Shown: positions 41,993 to 50,734, numbered from the stretch's first letter. The stretch is DNA of 64,000 bases from Rhodobacteraceae bacterium EhC02 (GCA_001650895.1 LXYH01000001.1:57233-121232); one strand, 5' to 3'. The notes: generated from the sequence alone by a model not told the origin. Numbers and translations: made by a program.

Positions 41993-42028
41993 CATGCAAT
42001 CTTGCATGGCCAGCGTGCAATTGCACGC
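41993..42028. promoter_or_regulatory. Two palindromic operators for the divergent LysR
   Basis: CATGCAA-TC-TTGCATG (41993-42008) and GCGTGCAATTGCACGC (42013-42028) share the core TGCAA...TTGCA. They lie between the LysR start and the GST gene, fitting the T-N11-A type LysR site arrangement. Confidence 0.6.
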
Positions 42029-42127
42029 GTTTTCACATGGTCAAACTTCGCTACACTCTCTTCCTCGAGAATGCTGGGAAATAGAGCAGCATAATTTAAG
42101 GGAAAGAAAGAAAAGGAACACGTTGAT

Positions 42128-42790
42128 ATGATCGATCTCTACACCTCTCCCACTCCTAATGGCTGGAAGGCGGCGATGGCACTTGAGGAATTAGACCTAC
42201 CCTACACCGTCAATTACATCGACCTTGCGGCAGGGGATCAACGCAAGCCTTCTTTCGTGGCGATGAACCCCAATGGTCGAATTCCTGTGATCGTTGATCA
42301 CGAAGCAGACGATCTGGTTGTCTTCGACTCAAATGCCATTCTGTTCTATCTGGCCGAGAAAACCGGCAAGCTGCTGCCAAAGGAAGGCGCTGCGCGGCAC
42401 AATGTTATGCAGTGGCTGATGTTTCAGGCCAGCGGGATTGGCCCGATGCAGGGCCAAGCCGTCGCCTTTGAACGTTATTTCCCCGAAGATGTGCCCGCCG
42501 CGCGAAAACGTTATCACAATGAAACTCGAAGGCTTTTTGCGGTGCTTGATACCCAGCTGGCAGATCGGGAGTGGCTCGCCGGAGAGTTTTCAATTGCCGA
42601 TATTTCGAACTGGTCATGGATCCGCAGTCATCGCTGGGCGCGGGTGCCGACCAACGGACTGTTACATCTTGAACGCTGGATGGACCAACTCCGCGCCCGG
42701 CCTGCCTGCGAACGCGGGCTGAACATTCCGCCAACACCAGGGCGCGCAGATGCAGTGAAATCCCTTGGCAGTGCAATGACAACAATCTGA
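42128..42790 (+). CDS. Glutathione S-transferase, YghU/YfcG-like
   Basis: A 220-residue cytoplasmic GST. The thioredoxin-fold N-terminal domain has the Thr/Asn start MIDLYTSPTPNGWKAAMALEELDLPY and the glutathione-binding NPNGRIPVIVDHEADDLVVFDSNAILFYLAEKTG (cis-Pro and Ser-like Asp-Ser). The helical C-terminal domain follows at about 90-215. First gene of a five-gene catabolic run divergent from a LysR gene. It could conjugate or dehalogenate a substrate with glutathione; substrate unknown. Confidence 0.92.
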   Translation: MIDLYTSPTPNGWKAAMALEELDLPYTVNYIDLAAGDQRKPSFVAMNPNGRIPVIVDHEADDLVVFDSNAILFYLAEKTGKLLPKEGAARHNVMQWLMFQASGIGPMQGQAVAFERYFPEDVPAARKRYHNETRRLFAVLDTQLADREWLAGEFSIADISNWSWIRSHRWARVPTNGLLHLERWMDQLRARPACERGLNIPPTPGRADAVKSLGSAMTTI

Positions 42791-42829
42791 CCGGAAAGAG
42801 GGGCAGTCGAGAGTGAAACGGAGAATGAG

Positions 42830-43336
42830 ATGAACAAGACGCAACCAGAAATCGGCATCAACGGTATGGCGCATGTGATCCTGACGGTCAGTCAGTTTGA
42901 CAAGGCGCGTGCGTTCTATTCCGACCTGCTGCCGCAGTTCGGCATGATCTGTGTCAATGACGGGCCGGACTTTTGCTATCATGTGGGCGCCCGGACGGCG
43001 ATTGGCGTGCGCAGATGTGATCCAGAGTTCGAGGGCGAGCGTTTCCAGCAATATCGCGTCGGTCTACATCATCTGTGTCTACGCGGGCGGTCGCGCGAGG
43101 ACGTTGATAAGACGGCCCAATTAGCGGCGAAACTCGGAGCGACGATCATTCGTGGGCCGGAGGAACGCGATTGGGCAGCGGGGTATTATTATGTCCTGTT
43201 TGAAGATCCCGATGGCATTCGATTTGAGGTCAATTTCGTTCCGGGCGCGGGATTGCTGAAGGAGGACGAAACATTCGGTTCTGGCGACGATTATGTCCGC
43301 GTGGACGGTCAGGACTTGGGCAGTGACAGCAAATAG
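42830..43336 (+). CDS. VOC-superfamily (glyoxalase/dioxygenase-fold) protein
   Basis: A 168-residue metal-binding fold protein. The two beta-alpha-beta-beta-beta modules are at about residues 10-70 (GMAHVILTVSQFDKARAFYSDLLPQFG) and 80-145 (HHLCLRGRSREDVDKTAQLAAKLGATIIRGPEE ... YYVLFEDPDGIRFEVNFVPG). Candidate metal ligands are His in GMAHVIL, His in VGLHHLCL and Glu in FEVNF. Likely glutathione-adduct or ring-cleavage chemistry within the cluster; the exact reaction is unknown. Confidence 0.85.
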   Translation: MNKTQPEIGINGMAHVILTVSQFDKARAFYSDLLPQFGMICVNDGPDFCYHVGARTAIGVRRCDPEFEGERFQQYRVGLHHLCLRGRSREDVDKTAQLAAKLGATIIRGPEERDWAAGYYYVLFEDPDGIRFEVNFVPGAGLLKEDETFGSGDDYVRVDGQDLGSDSK

Positions 43337-43385
43337 CCCCGCTTTGACCCGAGAAGGGCAGAAATTGAAAGGTGAGGAAACGCTC

Positions 43386-45065
43386 ATGAACACCCCGGAT
43401 CATGGTCTTTCTCATGTGATCGGCGACACCTGCGCACAGCTGAGCGAAGAGGTCATTCCACATTTGTTCGCCAGAACGGCCGCGATACATCCTGAGCGGG
43501 AGGCGGTGATCTTTCCCGCTCAAGGCATCCGCTTGAGCTGGTCAGAATTTGCATCCGAGGTTGATCGGTTGGCGGCGGGCCTGCTGCGTCTTGAAGTGGA
43601 GAAGGGAGACCGGGTGGGCATCTGGTCTCCGAACCGAGTGGAATGGCTGCTAACCCAGTTCGCAACAGCACGCATCGGGGCGATTTTGGTGTGCATCAAC
43701 CCAGCCTATCGCCCCTATGAGCTTGAGTACGCGTTGAATACGGTCGGCTGCAAGGTCCTTGTGACAGCGCGAAAGTTCAAATCTTCGGACTATGTCAGTA
43801 TGTTAGAGACACTGGCGCCCGAACTTTCATCTGCCACCTCTGGCACCCTTCAGGCAGCGAAATTGCCTATGCTGCGCACGATCATCACACTTGGTGATGA
43901 GGCACCACCACGCGGAATGTTGCCGTTCAAAACCGCGTTGGAAAAGGGGGCCGACGTGCCGCAGGCTGAGCTTGACGCCCGCACCAACACACTGGACCGA
44001 AACGACCCAATCAACATCCAGTTCACCTCGGGCACCACCGGCAGTCCGAAAGGCGCGTGCTTGACCCATCGCAACATCGTGAACAATGCAAATTTCGTCA
44101 CGTCGCGCATGAACTTGAGCGAGGCCGACAGGCTCTGCATTCCGGTGCCGTTCTACCATACATTCGGCATGGTCATGGGGGCCCTTGGTTGCATGACCAA
44201 AGGGGCCACAATGGTTATCCCCGGTGAGGGGTTCGATCCAGGCGAAACCTTGCGGGCAGTATCAGATGAGCGATGCACAGCGCTTTATGGCGTGCCAACC
44301 ATGTTTATTGCTGAGCTTGATCTACCGGATTTTGACACCTTCGACCTCTCCGCGCTGCGCACGGGTATTATGGCCGGGGCACCATGCCCGATCCCTGTAA
44401 TGAAGGCTGTCATAGAAAAAATGAACATGACCGAAGTGACGATCGGTTATGGCATGACGGAAACCTCTCCGATATCGTTTCAAACCCAGGTGGATGCCCC
44501 GTTTGAAAAACGGGTGTCAACCGTTGGTACAATCCACCCGCATGTGGAGTGCAAGGTGGTGAATGCCGCCGGGGAGACGGTTCCCATCGGAGAACAGGGG
44601 GAGCTGTTGACCCGCGGCTATTCCGTTATGGCCGGATACTGGGGGGATGCTGAGAAAACGGCCGCAACGATCAAGGATGGCTGGATGTATACGGGCGATC
44701 TCGCTGTGATCGACAGGCACGGCTATTGCAACATCACCGGGCGCGTAAAGGATATGATCCTTCGAGGGGGAGAGAATGTCTATCCAAGAGAGATAGAGGA
44801 GTTTCTCTATACGCATCCCGGCGTCGCACAGGCGCAGGTATTTGGGATTCCAGACGAAAAGCTGGGTGAAGTGATCTGCGCCTGGATTGTGCCCAAAAGC
44901 GGTGCGGTGATTGACCCCGAGGGGCTGCGCGATTTCTGTAAAGGGCAGATCGCACACTACAAGGTACCGCTTCACATTCGGCTGAAGGATGAATTGCCGA
45001 TGACGATCTCGGGCAAGCCCCAGAAAAACGCTATGAGCGCCGCAATGCTCAAGGAACTGCAATGA
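43386..45065 (+). CDS. AMP-forming acyl-CoA synthetase
   Basis: A 559-residue ANL-superfamily ligase. ATP-binding P-loop IQFTSGTTGSPKGACLTH (about residues 208-225), A5 GYGMTETSP, A7 YTGDLAVIDRHGY, A8 hinge GRVKDMILRGGENVYPREIEEFL and the C-terminal catalytic Lys in TISGKPQKN are all present. The middle insertion (LAPELSSATSGTLQAAKLPML) is typical of medium/long-chain fatty acyl-CoA ligases. ATG 43386 follows GAGGAAACGCTC. It would activate an acid formed by earlier steps of the cluster for degradation. Confidence 0.92.
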   Translation: MNTPDHGLSHVIGDTCAQLSEEVIPHLFARTAAIHPEREAVIFPAQGIRLSWSEFASEVDRLAAGLLRLEVEKGDRVGIWSPNRVEWLLTQFATARIGAILVCINPAYRPYELEYALNTVGCKVLVTARKFKSSDYVSMLETLAPELSSATSGTLQAAKLPMLRTIITLGDEAPPRGMLPFKTALEKGADVPQAELDARTNTLDRNDPINIQFTSGTTGSPKGACLTHRNIVNNANFVTSRMNLSEADRLCIPVPFYHTFGMVMGALGCMTKGATMVIPGEGFDPGETLRAVSDERCTALYGVPTMFIAELDLPDFDTFDLSALRTGIMAGAPCPIPVMKAVIEKMNMTEVTIGYGMTETSPISFQTQVDAPFEKRVSTVGTIHPHVECKVVNAAGETVPIGEQGELLTRGYSVMAGYWGDAEKTAATIKDGWMYTGDLAVIDRHGYCNITGRVKDMILRGGENVYPREIEEFLYTHPGVAQAQVFGIPDEKLGEVICAWIVPKSGAVIDPEGLRDFCKGQIAHYKVPLHIRLKDELPMTISGKPQKNAMSAAMLKELQ

Positions 45066-45140
45066 CTGCCCGGTTTAACAAGACTGCGGTCGCACCCTTT
45101 CAACTCAGCCTAGATGTTCAAGCAGCAAGGACCTTAAGAT

Positions 45141-45773
45141 ATGACTAGAGCCAAATGGTATTTTGATTTCCTCTCTCCCTTTGCCTATTTTCAACTCGCC
45201 CGGTTTTCGAAACTGCCCTCTGAGCTGGTGATAGAGCCGCGCCCGGTGGTTTTCGGCGTGATACTGAAGCATTGGGGGCAATTGGGCCCTGCGGAAATTC
45301 CACCCAAACGGCGCTTTGTCTATCGACTCTTTCAGTGGAACGCGGATCAACTGGGGATACCGTTTGCGATGCCACCGCTGCATCCGTTTAACCCACTGCC
45401 AGCACTCAGGCTTTGCATTGCGGCAGGAGGGCAAATCGAACATGCTCGTGCGGTGTTTGATGTGATTTACGGCCAAGGGGTTCAACCCGATAGCGCTGAA
45501 GGTGTTCAGGCAATCGCTGACGCTTTGGGCATTTTTGACCCCGAAGCTGCAATGTCAGACGTCGCGGTCAAGGATGCCCTGCGCAGCAACACCGAAGCCG
45601 CGATTGCTGATGGCGCATTCGGTGTGCCCACCTTCGTTGTGAATGGTGAGATTTTCTGGGGAGATGATGCAACAGAGATGATGCTGGGCTATCTGAACAA
45701 CCCTTCCCTGTTCGAGACGACCGAGATGAAGCGCATATCCTTTATGCCCATGGGTCTGACTCGCGCCAATTAG
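45141..45773 (+). CDS. 2-hydroxychromene-2-carboxylate isomerase-like (DsbA/GST-kappa fold)
   Basis: A 210-residue glutathione-dependent isomerase family protein. It starts WYFDFLSPFAYFQLARF, with the Ser that activates glutathione, and has the kappa-GST/DsbA end FGVPTFVVNGEIFWGDDATEMM. In naphthalene degradation this family isomerises a chromene acid; here a related isomerisation or thiol transfer is likely. It belongs to the same run as GST, VOC and ligase. Confidence 0.88.
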   Translation: MTRAKWYFDFLSPFAYFQLARFSKLPSELVIEPRPVVFGVILKHWGQLGPAEIPPKRRFVYRLFQWNADQLGIPFAMPPLHPFNPLPALRLCIAAGGQIEHARAVFDVIYGQGVQPDSAEGVQAIADALGIFDPEAAMSDVAVKDALRSNTEAAIADGAFGVPTFVVNGEIFWGDDATEMMLGYLNNPSLFETTEMKRISFMPMGLTRAN

Positions 45774-45824
45774 CTCTGCTCAAGCTGGGAAAGGTGGATT
45801 TCAACTCAGTGGCAGGAAAAGTAA

Positions 45825-45971
45825 ATGTCGATCAAACATGAAATCGTGGAGGCCAATGAGCTGAAACTCGTGGCAAATGAACATGGTGATCCAACTGGTC
45901 CGGCCGTCCTGCTGACCCATGGGTTCAATCACTGGGTTATCAAGAAGGCCGGAGGCAAACTTCCGGACTAA
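45825..45971 (+). pseudogene. N-terminal stub of an alpha/beta-hydrolase
   Basis: A 48-residue frame: VANEHGDPTGPAVLLTHGFNHW is the opening strand and oxyanion turn (HGF) of an alpha/beta-hydrolase, then it ends abruptly in unrelated residues and a stop. The rest of the hydrolase is absent, replaced by the haloalkane dehalogenase 80 nt on. Likely a relic of recombination. Confidence 0.6.
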
Positions 45972-46049
45972 TACGCTGCATTTGCACTAAATCGCCCGGG
46001 TATGGCGGTGCCGTGTTCGACCTAAATTTCAAACAGGAGTCAATTGCAA

Positions 46050-46982
46050 ATGGAACCCATCTACCGCACGCCCGATCACGCCTTTGCGGGACTGACTGAT
46101 TTTCCGTACCAGCCCCGCTATATGCAGTGGGATGGTCTGCGCACCCACTACGTGGATGAGGGGCCAAAAGACGCACCGGTCGCACTGCTGATTCACGGCG
46201 AGCCTACCTGGAGCTATCTCTATCGCAAGATGATCCCGCCCCTGCTGGCCGCAGGATACCGCTGCATCGCTCCAGACCATATCGGCTTCGGCCGCAGCGA
46301 TAAGGTAACCGATGACAACTGGTATGTCATTGATCGCCATATCGAGCGACTGGCCGAGCTGATCGAGCGACTGGATCTGCGCAACATCACGATGGTCCTG
46401 CAGGATTGGGGCGGGCCGATCGGCTTAATCAATGCAGTGACGATGCCCGAGCGGATATCGCGCCTGGCCATTCTCAACACGTGGCTTCACCACGATAGCT
46501 ATACCTACGGGCCCGGTATAAGGGCTTGGCGAGAGGCGGCAACTAACCGGCACTGGCTCGCGTGGATGCGTCATGATCTGCCCGTCGGGACAATCGTGCG
46601 ACGCTCCTGTGTGCGGCCTGTCGACGATATTGTGGCGTTGGAGCGCGCATATGAGGCACCTTACGTAGGCAGCGCCAAGGCAAAGGCAGGGGCCCGAAGG
46701 TTTCCGTGGTGCATCCCCTTCGCCGAACCCGATGCCGGTGCCGCTGCGCGCCAGGCGCAGGCCTTCGACAGCCTGAAGCGCTGGTCGAAGCCGGTGCATG
46801 TGATCTTCGGAGCCGATGACCCGATTTTTCCGCCAGCATGGGGAAAGCAGTGGGCCAACCTAATTCCCGGCGCAACGTTTGATACCGTCGAACGGGCGGG
46901 TCATTTCTGCCAGGAGGACGCAGGTGCTGAGATCGTGACGCGACTGCTCGAGCGCGCTGCGGCCTCGAACAAAGAGGTATGA
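46050..46982 (+). CDS. Haloalkane dehalogenase, DhlA-like (HLD-I)
   Basis: An alpha/beta-hydrolase cleaving carbon-halogen bonds to give alcohol and halide. Length is 310 aa, the same as DhlA. HGEPTWSYLYR (49-59) supplies the Glu and Trp of subfamily I; nucleophile Asp119 and halide-binding Trp120 are in LQDWGG (DhlA Asp124/Trp125); acid Asp is in GADDPIF (about 256); base His285 is in AGHFCQED. Epoxide hydrolases would show HGWPE-type and no QDW. ATG 46050 versus TTG 46044: AGGAG lies 10 or 4 nt away, so ATG is favoured. Last gene of the catabolic run; the substrate may be a short halo-alkane. Confidence 0.93.
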   Translation: MEPIYRTPDHAFAGLTDFPYQPRYMQWDGLRTHYVDEGPKDAPVALLIHGEPTWSYLYRKMIPPLLAAGYRCIAPDHIGFGRSDKVTDDNWYVIDRHIERLAELIERLDLRNITMVLQDWGGPIGLINAVTMPERISRLAILNTWLHHDSYTYGPGIRAWREAATNRHWLAWMRHDLPVGTIVRRSCVRPVDDIVALERAYEAPYVGSAKAKAGARRFPWCIPFAEPDAGAAARQAQAFDSLKRWSKPVHVIFGADDPIFPPAWGKQWANLIPGATFDTVERAGHFCQEDAGAEIVTRLLERAAASNKEV

Positions 46983-47344
46983 ACTGACTTTCGGCCTTGC
47001 TCTTTCTGGTGCCCGGCGGCACGTACCACACAGTGCAGGTGGATGTTCAGGAGTAGTCGCCGAGACTGCCAAGTCGTTGACGGTGACGCTGACGCTGACG
47101 ATCTACTACCCAATCCATCCGTTGAGGCACAAGTCACTCGAAGTGCTGCGTTGTTTGGCCGATCTCACCTGCCCCCCGCCCTTTTTAAGGGTGCAAGCTC
47201 ACACCAGCCAGCGATTGAGTGTCGAACCCGATCGCTGGCATCGCGTAGACGTGATCAGTTGAACATGCCGAACATCGCGTTCATGGCGGCGGGTGGTGTC
47301 AGACCAATGCGAACCAGTCTCTGCAAGGACAGTGAGGCTGTTTC
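46983..47344. other. IS-derived or decayed stretch
   Basis: About 360 nt with no intact gene. A frame at 47077-47262 reads LTLTIYYPIHPLRHKSLEVLRC, resembling the small accessory proteins of some IS elements (YPxHPL pattern) but it is unsupported. Tandem GACGCT units occur at about 47080-47100. It leads into the IS6-family fragment. Confidence 0.4.
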
Positions 47345-47678
47345 TTATGCCGCAAATAGACCGCGCCACTCAGCCAGAGCAGCGGTTCGGTTCAGCTTGA
47401 AATTGGTCCGTGAGTAAAGGTGGCGCTCCTGATTGAAATGGTTGTGTATTGACGAATGAACGGCGACAAATTTTTGCAAACTTCGCATCCGGCGGAACCG
47501 TTGCATCGCGCGCTCCCGTCGTCGAAACGGCAGATGAGAGTTCTCAGCCCTGTTGTTCTGCCAGCGGCCTGTTTCCTGCCGAGATGCATTGCCGATGACC
47601 TTCATCGCGGCACCATAAGATCGCAGTTTGTCGGTCACGATGAACTCTGGGTTTCCGTATCGCTTCATTGATTTCCTT
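47345..47678 (-). pseudogene. IS6-family transposase fragment (C-terminal half)
   Basis: Minus-strand frame ending at 47345 encodes the C-terminal part of an IS6 transposase: IVTDKLRSYGAAMKVI with a catalytic Asp, ETGRWQNNRAENSHLPFRRRERAM with the catalytic Glu and FNQERHLYSRTNFK. The N-terminal half is missing because the IS5-family element is inserted at 47680. Same orientation as the two other IS6 remnants. Confidence 0.85.
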
Positions 47679-47700
47679 AGGGTCAGGACTCGTTCTCGTT

Positions 47701-48090
47701 TCATAGCCAGAACATGACGGTTGCGGCGAGGGCGATGGCGGAGAGGAAGACCTTGGGGCAGCGATCATATCGTGTTGCGACCCGCCGCCAGTCCTTGAGC
47801 CGACCGAACATGATCTCGATCCGGTTGCGTCGTTTGTAGCGTCGCTTGTCGTGTTTGATGGGCTTGCCGCGTGACTTCCTGCCTGGAATACAGGGCTTTA
47901 TCCCCTTGTCTTTCAACGCATCTCTGAACCAGTCAGCATCATAGCCCCGGTCGGCCAGCAGCCATTCTGCCTTTGGTAAGCTGCTTAGCAGCGCCGCAGC
48001 GCCGGTGTAATCACTGACTTGGCCCGCGGTCATGAAAAACCGGATCGGGCGACCATCAGCGTCGGTGACGGCATGCAGCTTGGTGTTCAT
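47701..48090 (-). CDS. IS5-family transposase, second frame (orfB)
   Basis: The C-terminal DDE part: MNTKLHAVTDADGRPIRFFMTAGQVSDYTGA, Asp in LLADRGYDADWF, and the Glu in RNRIEIMFGRLKDWRRVATRYDR. It is in the -1 frame relative to orfA and probably is translated mainly as an orfA-orfB fusion via the A6G6 slip site about 50 nt upstream. Confidence 0.9.
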   Translation of the reverse strand: MNTKLHAVTDADGRPIRFFMTAGQVSDYTGAAALLSSLPKAEWLLADRGYDADWFRDALKDKGIKPCIPGRKSRGKPIKHDKRRYKRRNRIEIMFGRLKDWRRVATRYDRCPKVFLSAIALAATVMFWL

Positions 48091-48110
48091 GCCGCCCTTC
48101 GTCCGACCGA

Positions 48111-48470
48111 TCAGACGGCCCCGCTGGTCGCCTTGCCCCCCTTTTTTGACCGCAGGCTGGTCGCCGTGCGGTGCGCCTTGAGATAGGTCGCGTCAATCAT
48201 CACCGTACTCGGCACAGCGGCCTCGGCAGCCAGCCCAGTCATGATCCGGGCAAAGACCCCCTTGTCGCTCCACCTCTTCCACCAGTTGTAGAGGGTCTTC
48301 GGCGGGCCATATTCCTTGGGCGCATCGCACCAGCGCAAGCCATTGCGATTGATAAAGATTATCCCGCTCAGCACACGCCGATCATCAACGCGCGGCTTAC
48401 CATGGCACTTTGGGAAGAAGGGCTGGAGCCGAGCCATCTGCGCATCGGTCAGCCAGAAAAGGTTGCTCAT
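48111..48470 (-). CDS. IS5-family transposase, first frame (orfA)
   Basis: A 119-residue N-terminal transposase part: LTDAQMARLQPFFPKCHGKPRVDDRRVLSGIIFINRNGLRWCDAPKEYGPPKTLYNWWKRW and the first catalytic Asp in TVMIDATYLKAHR. The frame continues into a slippery A6G6 run (48147-48136 on the minus strand), where a -1 shift would fuse it to orfB, the mechanism used by this IS group. Confidence 0.9.
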   Translation of the reverse strand: MSNLFWLTDAQMARLQPFFPKCHGKPRVDDRRVLSGIIFINRNGLRWCDAPKEYGPPKTLYNWWKRWSDKGVFARIMTGLAAEAAVPSTVMIDATYLKAHRTATSLRSKKGGKATSGAV

Positions 48471-48561
48471 CGTTCAGTCTCCTCGCGGAGGCTGAATCAC
48501 GCCGCGAACAGATGATCAATGGGTCCTGACCCTAGGAAAGCCTTCGTGGCGTAGGTCGTTG

Positions 48562-48972
48562 TCAGGACATAGAATCGGATTTAGGCAGCGTCGGATCCAT
48601 GACATCCCAAGGCTGTGCGCTTTTTACAAAGATGTCACGACTTGGGGTATACCAACTCGGATCGTCCAGACTTCCTGCATAAATCACGATCGCACCCTCG
48701 CCAGCGCCATTGATCAGGAACAAAGGCGACCCGCATGTCGCACAGAAGCCCCGGCGCATTGCGTGTCCACGATCGGAAGGGCGTTCGAACCAGGTTGGTT
48801 CACCCATCTCGATCTTGAAGTCGCTTTGTTTGACCAGAACTGCAGGGAAATAGGCACCCCCCGTTGCCTGCTGACAATGGCGGCAATGGCAGTTGCCCAT
48901 GTACCGTGCAGGGCCGGAAGAGCTATAGCGGATCGCGCCGCAGGCACAGCCTCCCGAAAAACTATCTGTCAT
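48562..48972 (-). CDS. GFA-family (glutathione-dependent formaldehyde-activating-like) zinc protein
   Basis: A 136-residue protein with the GFA zinc-binding Cys sets: CACG (about 9-12), CHCRHC (about 28-33) and CATCG (about 77-81), within SFSGGCACGAIRYSSSG and FCATCGSPLF. The founding member speeds formation of S-hydroxymethylglutathione, but most homologues have unknown substrates. It stands at the left end of the second catabolic segment and adds to the glutathione theme of the region. Confidence 0.9.
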   Translation of the reverse strand: MTDSFSGGCACGAIRYSSSGPARYMGNCHCRHCQQATGGAYFPAVLVKQSDFKIEMGEPTWFERPSDRGHAMRRGFCATCGSPLFLINGAGEGAIVIYAGSLDDPSWYTPSRDIFVKSAQPWDVMDPTLPKSDSMS

Positions 48973-49008
48973 GGTACCTCCTTATGCGTTTGCCCCCGGG
49001 TGGTCTTA

Positions 49009-49923
49009 CTACAGCGCGGCTGCCACTGTGACTGTTACCAGCGACCCTATCGACGAATAGAGAATGGCACGGGCGATGGCGTCAACCCGCACGCCATAGT
49101 TCAGCGCCAGCATGAAGGCCATGACCCCGCAGGGCGCCGCAGCCACCATCATTGCCGGATTGCGCACCTCGGGCGCGAGGTGCAGAACGCCAGCAAAGAT
49201 GGCCCAGGCCAAGACCGGGTGAACCACCAGTTTCACACCGGTGATGGCCACCGGCAACATAGGGCGGGAACCGCTGGCCTTCTGGCTCAGAATTATGCCG
49301 AGGGCGAACAACAGCACCGGCGAGGCCGTGCCGCCCAGAAAATCCATGAAGACATCAAAACCTGTGGGCACCGAAAGGCCCAGCAATCCGACCGCCAGCC
49401 CAAGCGCCATGGCAACCAACGGGGGGTTTCGCGCGATCTTACCGATTGTATGTCCAAGGGATGCATCCTTGGTCGCCAGGACATCCATAAGGATCAAAGA
49501 CCCGCTGAAGATCAACATGCCATCCATGGAAATGATAGCGACAATTGGCGTAACGGCGGCTTCACCAAACAGGGTGATCGCAATCGGCAGAACGAACAGG
49601 ATATGGTTGGTCAGGGCGATGGCCAATCCCAGAAGAGCGGCCTCCATAACATCGGTTTTGAAAACACGCCGGGCAATCAGAAATCCGGTGGCATACATTA
49701 GTAATTCGGTGACGAAATAGCCGCCCAGCATGGCCAAGTTGAATTCTGCCAGCGGGGCATTGGCCAGCAATTAGAATCCCAGTGCTGGCATAGCGACGAA
49801 CATCACAAATTTGTTCAACGCCATTGCCATGTTGAAATCGAAAGTTCCACGCAATCCAAGAAGATATCCGACCGCGCCAATCCCAAAAACCGGCAACACG
49901 CCGTTCAGCAATTGGTCGAGCAT
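49009..49923 (-). pseudogene. AEC-family transporter broken by one stop codon
   Basis: A frame of 305 codons encoding an auxin-efflux-carrier-type permease: MLDQLLNGVLPVFGIGAVGYLLG and KFVMFVAMPALGF precede a TAA at 49773-49771, after which LLANAPLAEFNLAMLGGYFVTELLMYATGF continues in the same frame through about eight more helices to the normal end. One nonsense change is the only defect, so the loss is recent (or is a sequencing error, or the downstream part restarts at TTG/CTG). Such transporters move carboxylates, possibly the pathway substrate. Confidence 0.85.
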
Positions 49924-49987
49924 CGCGATACTTTCTGTTGTCTTGGGTGAATGCTGGCGCGTGCGGGGTCACATGGGCCCACAGCTG

Positions 49988-50725
49988 TCACCATGTTTCG
50001 GCGTAAGGGCGGATATCCAGCTCATGGGTCCAGCCATCACGCCGTTGGTGATGCAGGTTCCAATAGGTTTCGGCAATACTGTCCGGCTTCATAAGGGTAT
50101 CGGGCGGCAGGCTGTCGGGGTTCTTGCCCGCCTGTCGCACCCGGTCGCGCACAAATTCCGTGTCGACGCCCGCGTCAATGACAAGATGCGCCACGTGGAT
50201 GTTTTTTGGTCCCAACTCGCGGGCCATCGACTGTGCCAGACCCCGCAGCGCAAATTTGCCTGAGGCAAAGGCGCCATATCCCGAACTGCCGCGAACCGAG
50301 GCGGTTGCCCCGGTGAAGAAGATCGAACCTTTCTGCCGCTCCACCATGTATTTCGCGGCTTCGCGCCCGGAAAGAAACGCGCCGTAAGCGCACATTTCCC
50401 AGACCTTGCGAAAGACGCGTTCGGTCGTTTCCAGAATTGGAAACCGAACATTGCCGCCGACATTGAAGATGCAGATGTCTATTGGTCCGATGTCCTGTTC
50501 GACCATTGCGAACATCTCGGTCGCGGTCTCTTCCTTGCGCGCGTCCCAGGTAAACCCCTGTGCGCTACCGCCTGCCGCTTCGATTTCGGCGATCAAGGGC
50601 GCAAGCTTTTCCCCGCGGCGGCGGCCCATCACGACGTGAAACCCTCCGCGCGCAAAACGCTTGGCAATGGCTGCGCCGATATAGTCTCCGGCGCCGATGA
50701 TCAGACAGATGGGTTTTGAGGTCAT
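49988..50725 (-). CDS. SDR-family protein with Phe in place of the catalytic Tyr
   Basis: A 245-residue Rossmann-fold protein: cofactor motif IGAGDYIGAAIA (about 9-20), RRR after strand 2 suggesting NADP, NVGGN in place of the NNAG motif, and Ser in FTGATASVRGSSGYG. The usual Tyr-x-x-x-Lys is FASGK (about 154-158): Lys is kept, Tyr is Phe. A nearby Tyr (SSGYGAF) is four residues earlier than the normal position. It may be a non-canonical reductase or binding protein. It lies 9 nt from the GST gene and is cotranscribed with it. Confidence 0.85.
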   Translation of the reverse strand: MTSKPICLIIGAGDYIGAAIAKRFARGGFHVVMGRRRGEKLAPLIAEIEAAGGSAQGFTWDARKEETATEMFAMVEQDIGPIDICIFNVGGNVRFPILETTERVFRKVWEMCAYGAFLSGREAAKYMVERQKGSIFFTGATASVRGSSGYGAFASGKFALRGLAQSMARELGPKNIHVAHLVIDAGVDTEFVRDRVRQAGKNPDSLPPDTLMKPDSIAETYWNLHHQRRDGWTHELDIRPYAETW

Positions 50726-50734
50726 ATCGTTACC

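Larger units (their letters stand above)
47680..48531 (-). mobile_element. IS5-family (IS427-group-like) insertion sequence, 852 bp
   Basis: Terminal inverted repeats GGGTCAGGAC (47680-47689) and GTCCTGACCC (48522-48531) enclose two overlapping reading frames; TA on both flanks (47678-47679, 48532-48533) is a likely 2-bp target duplication. It lies inside an IS6-family fragment. Frames and ends are intact, so it is probably active or recent. Confidence 0.9.

Noticed and set aside
46044..46982. Epoxide hydrolase as an alternative identity for the dehalogenase
   Set aside because: HGEPTW and QDWGG are dehalogenase motifs; the paired lid Tyr and HGWP-type motif of epoxide hydrolases are not seen.
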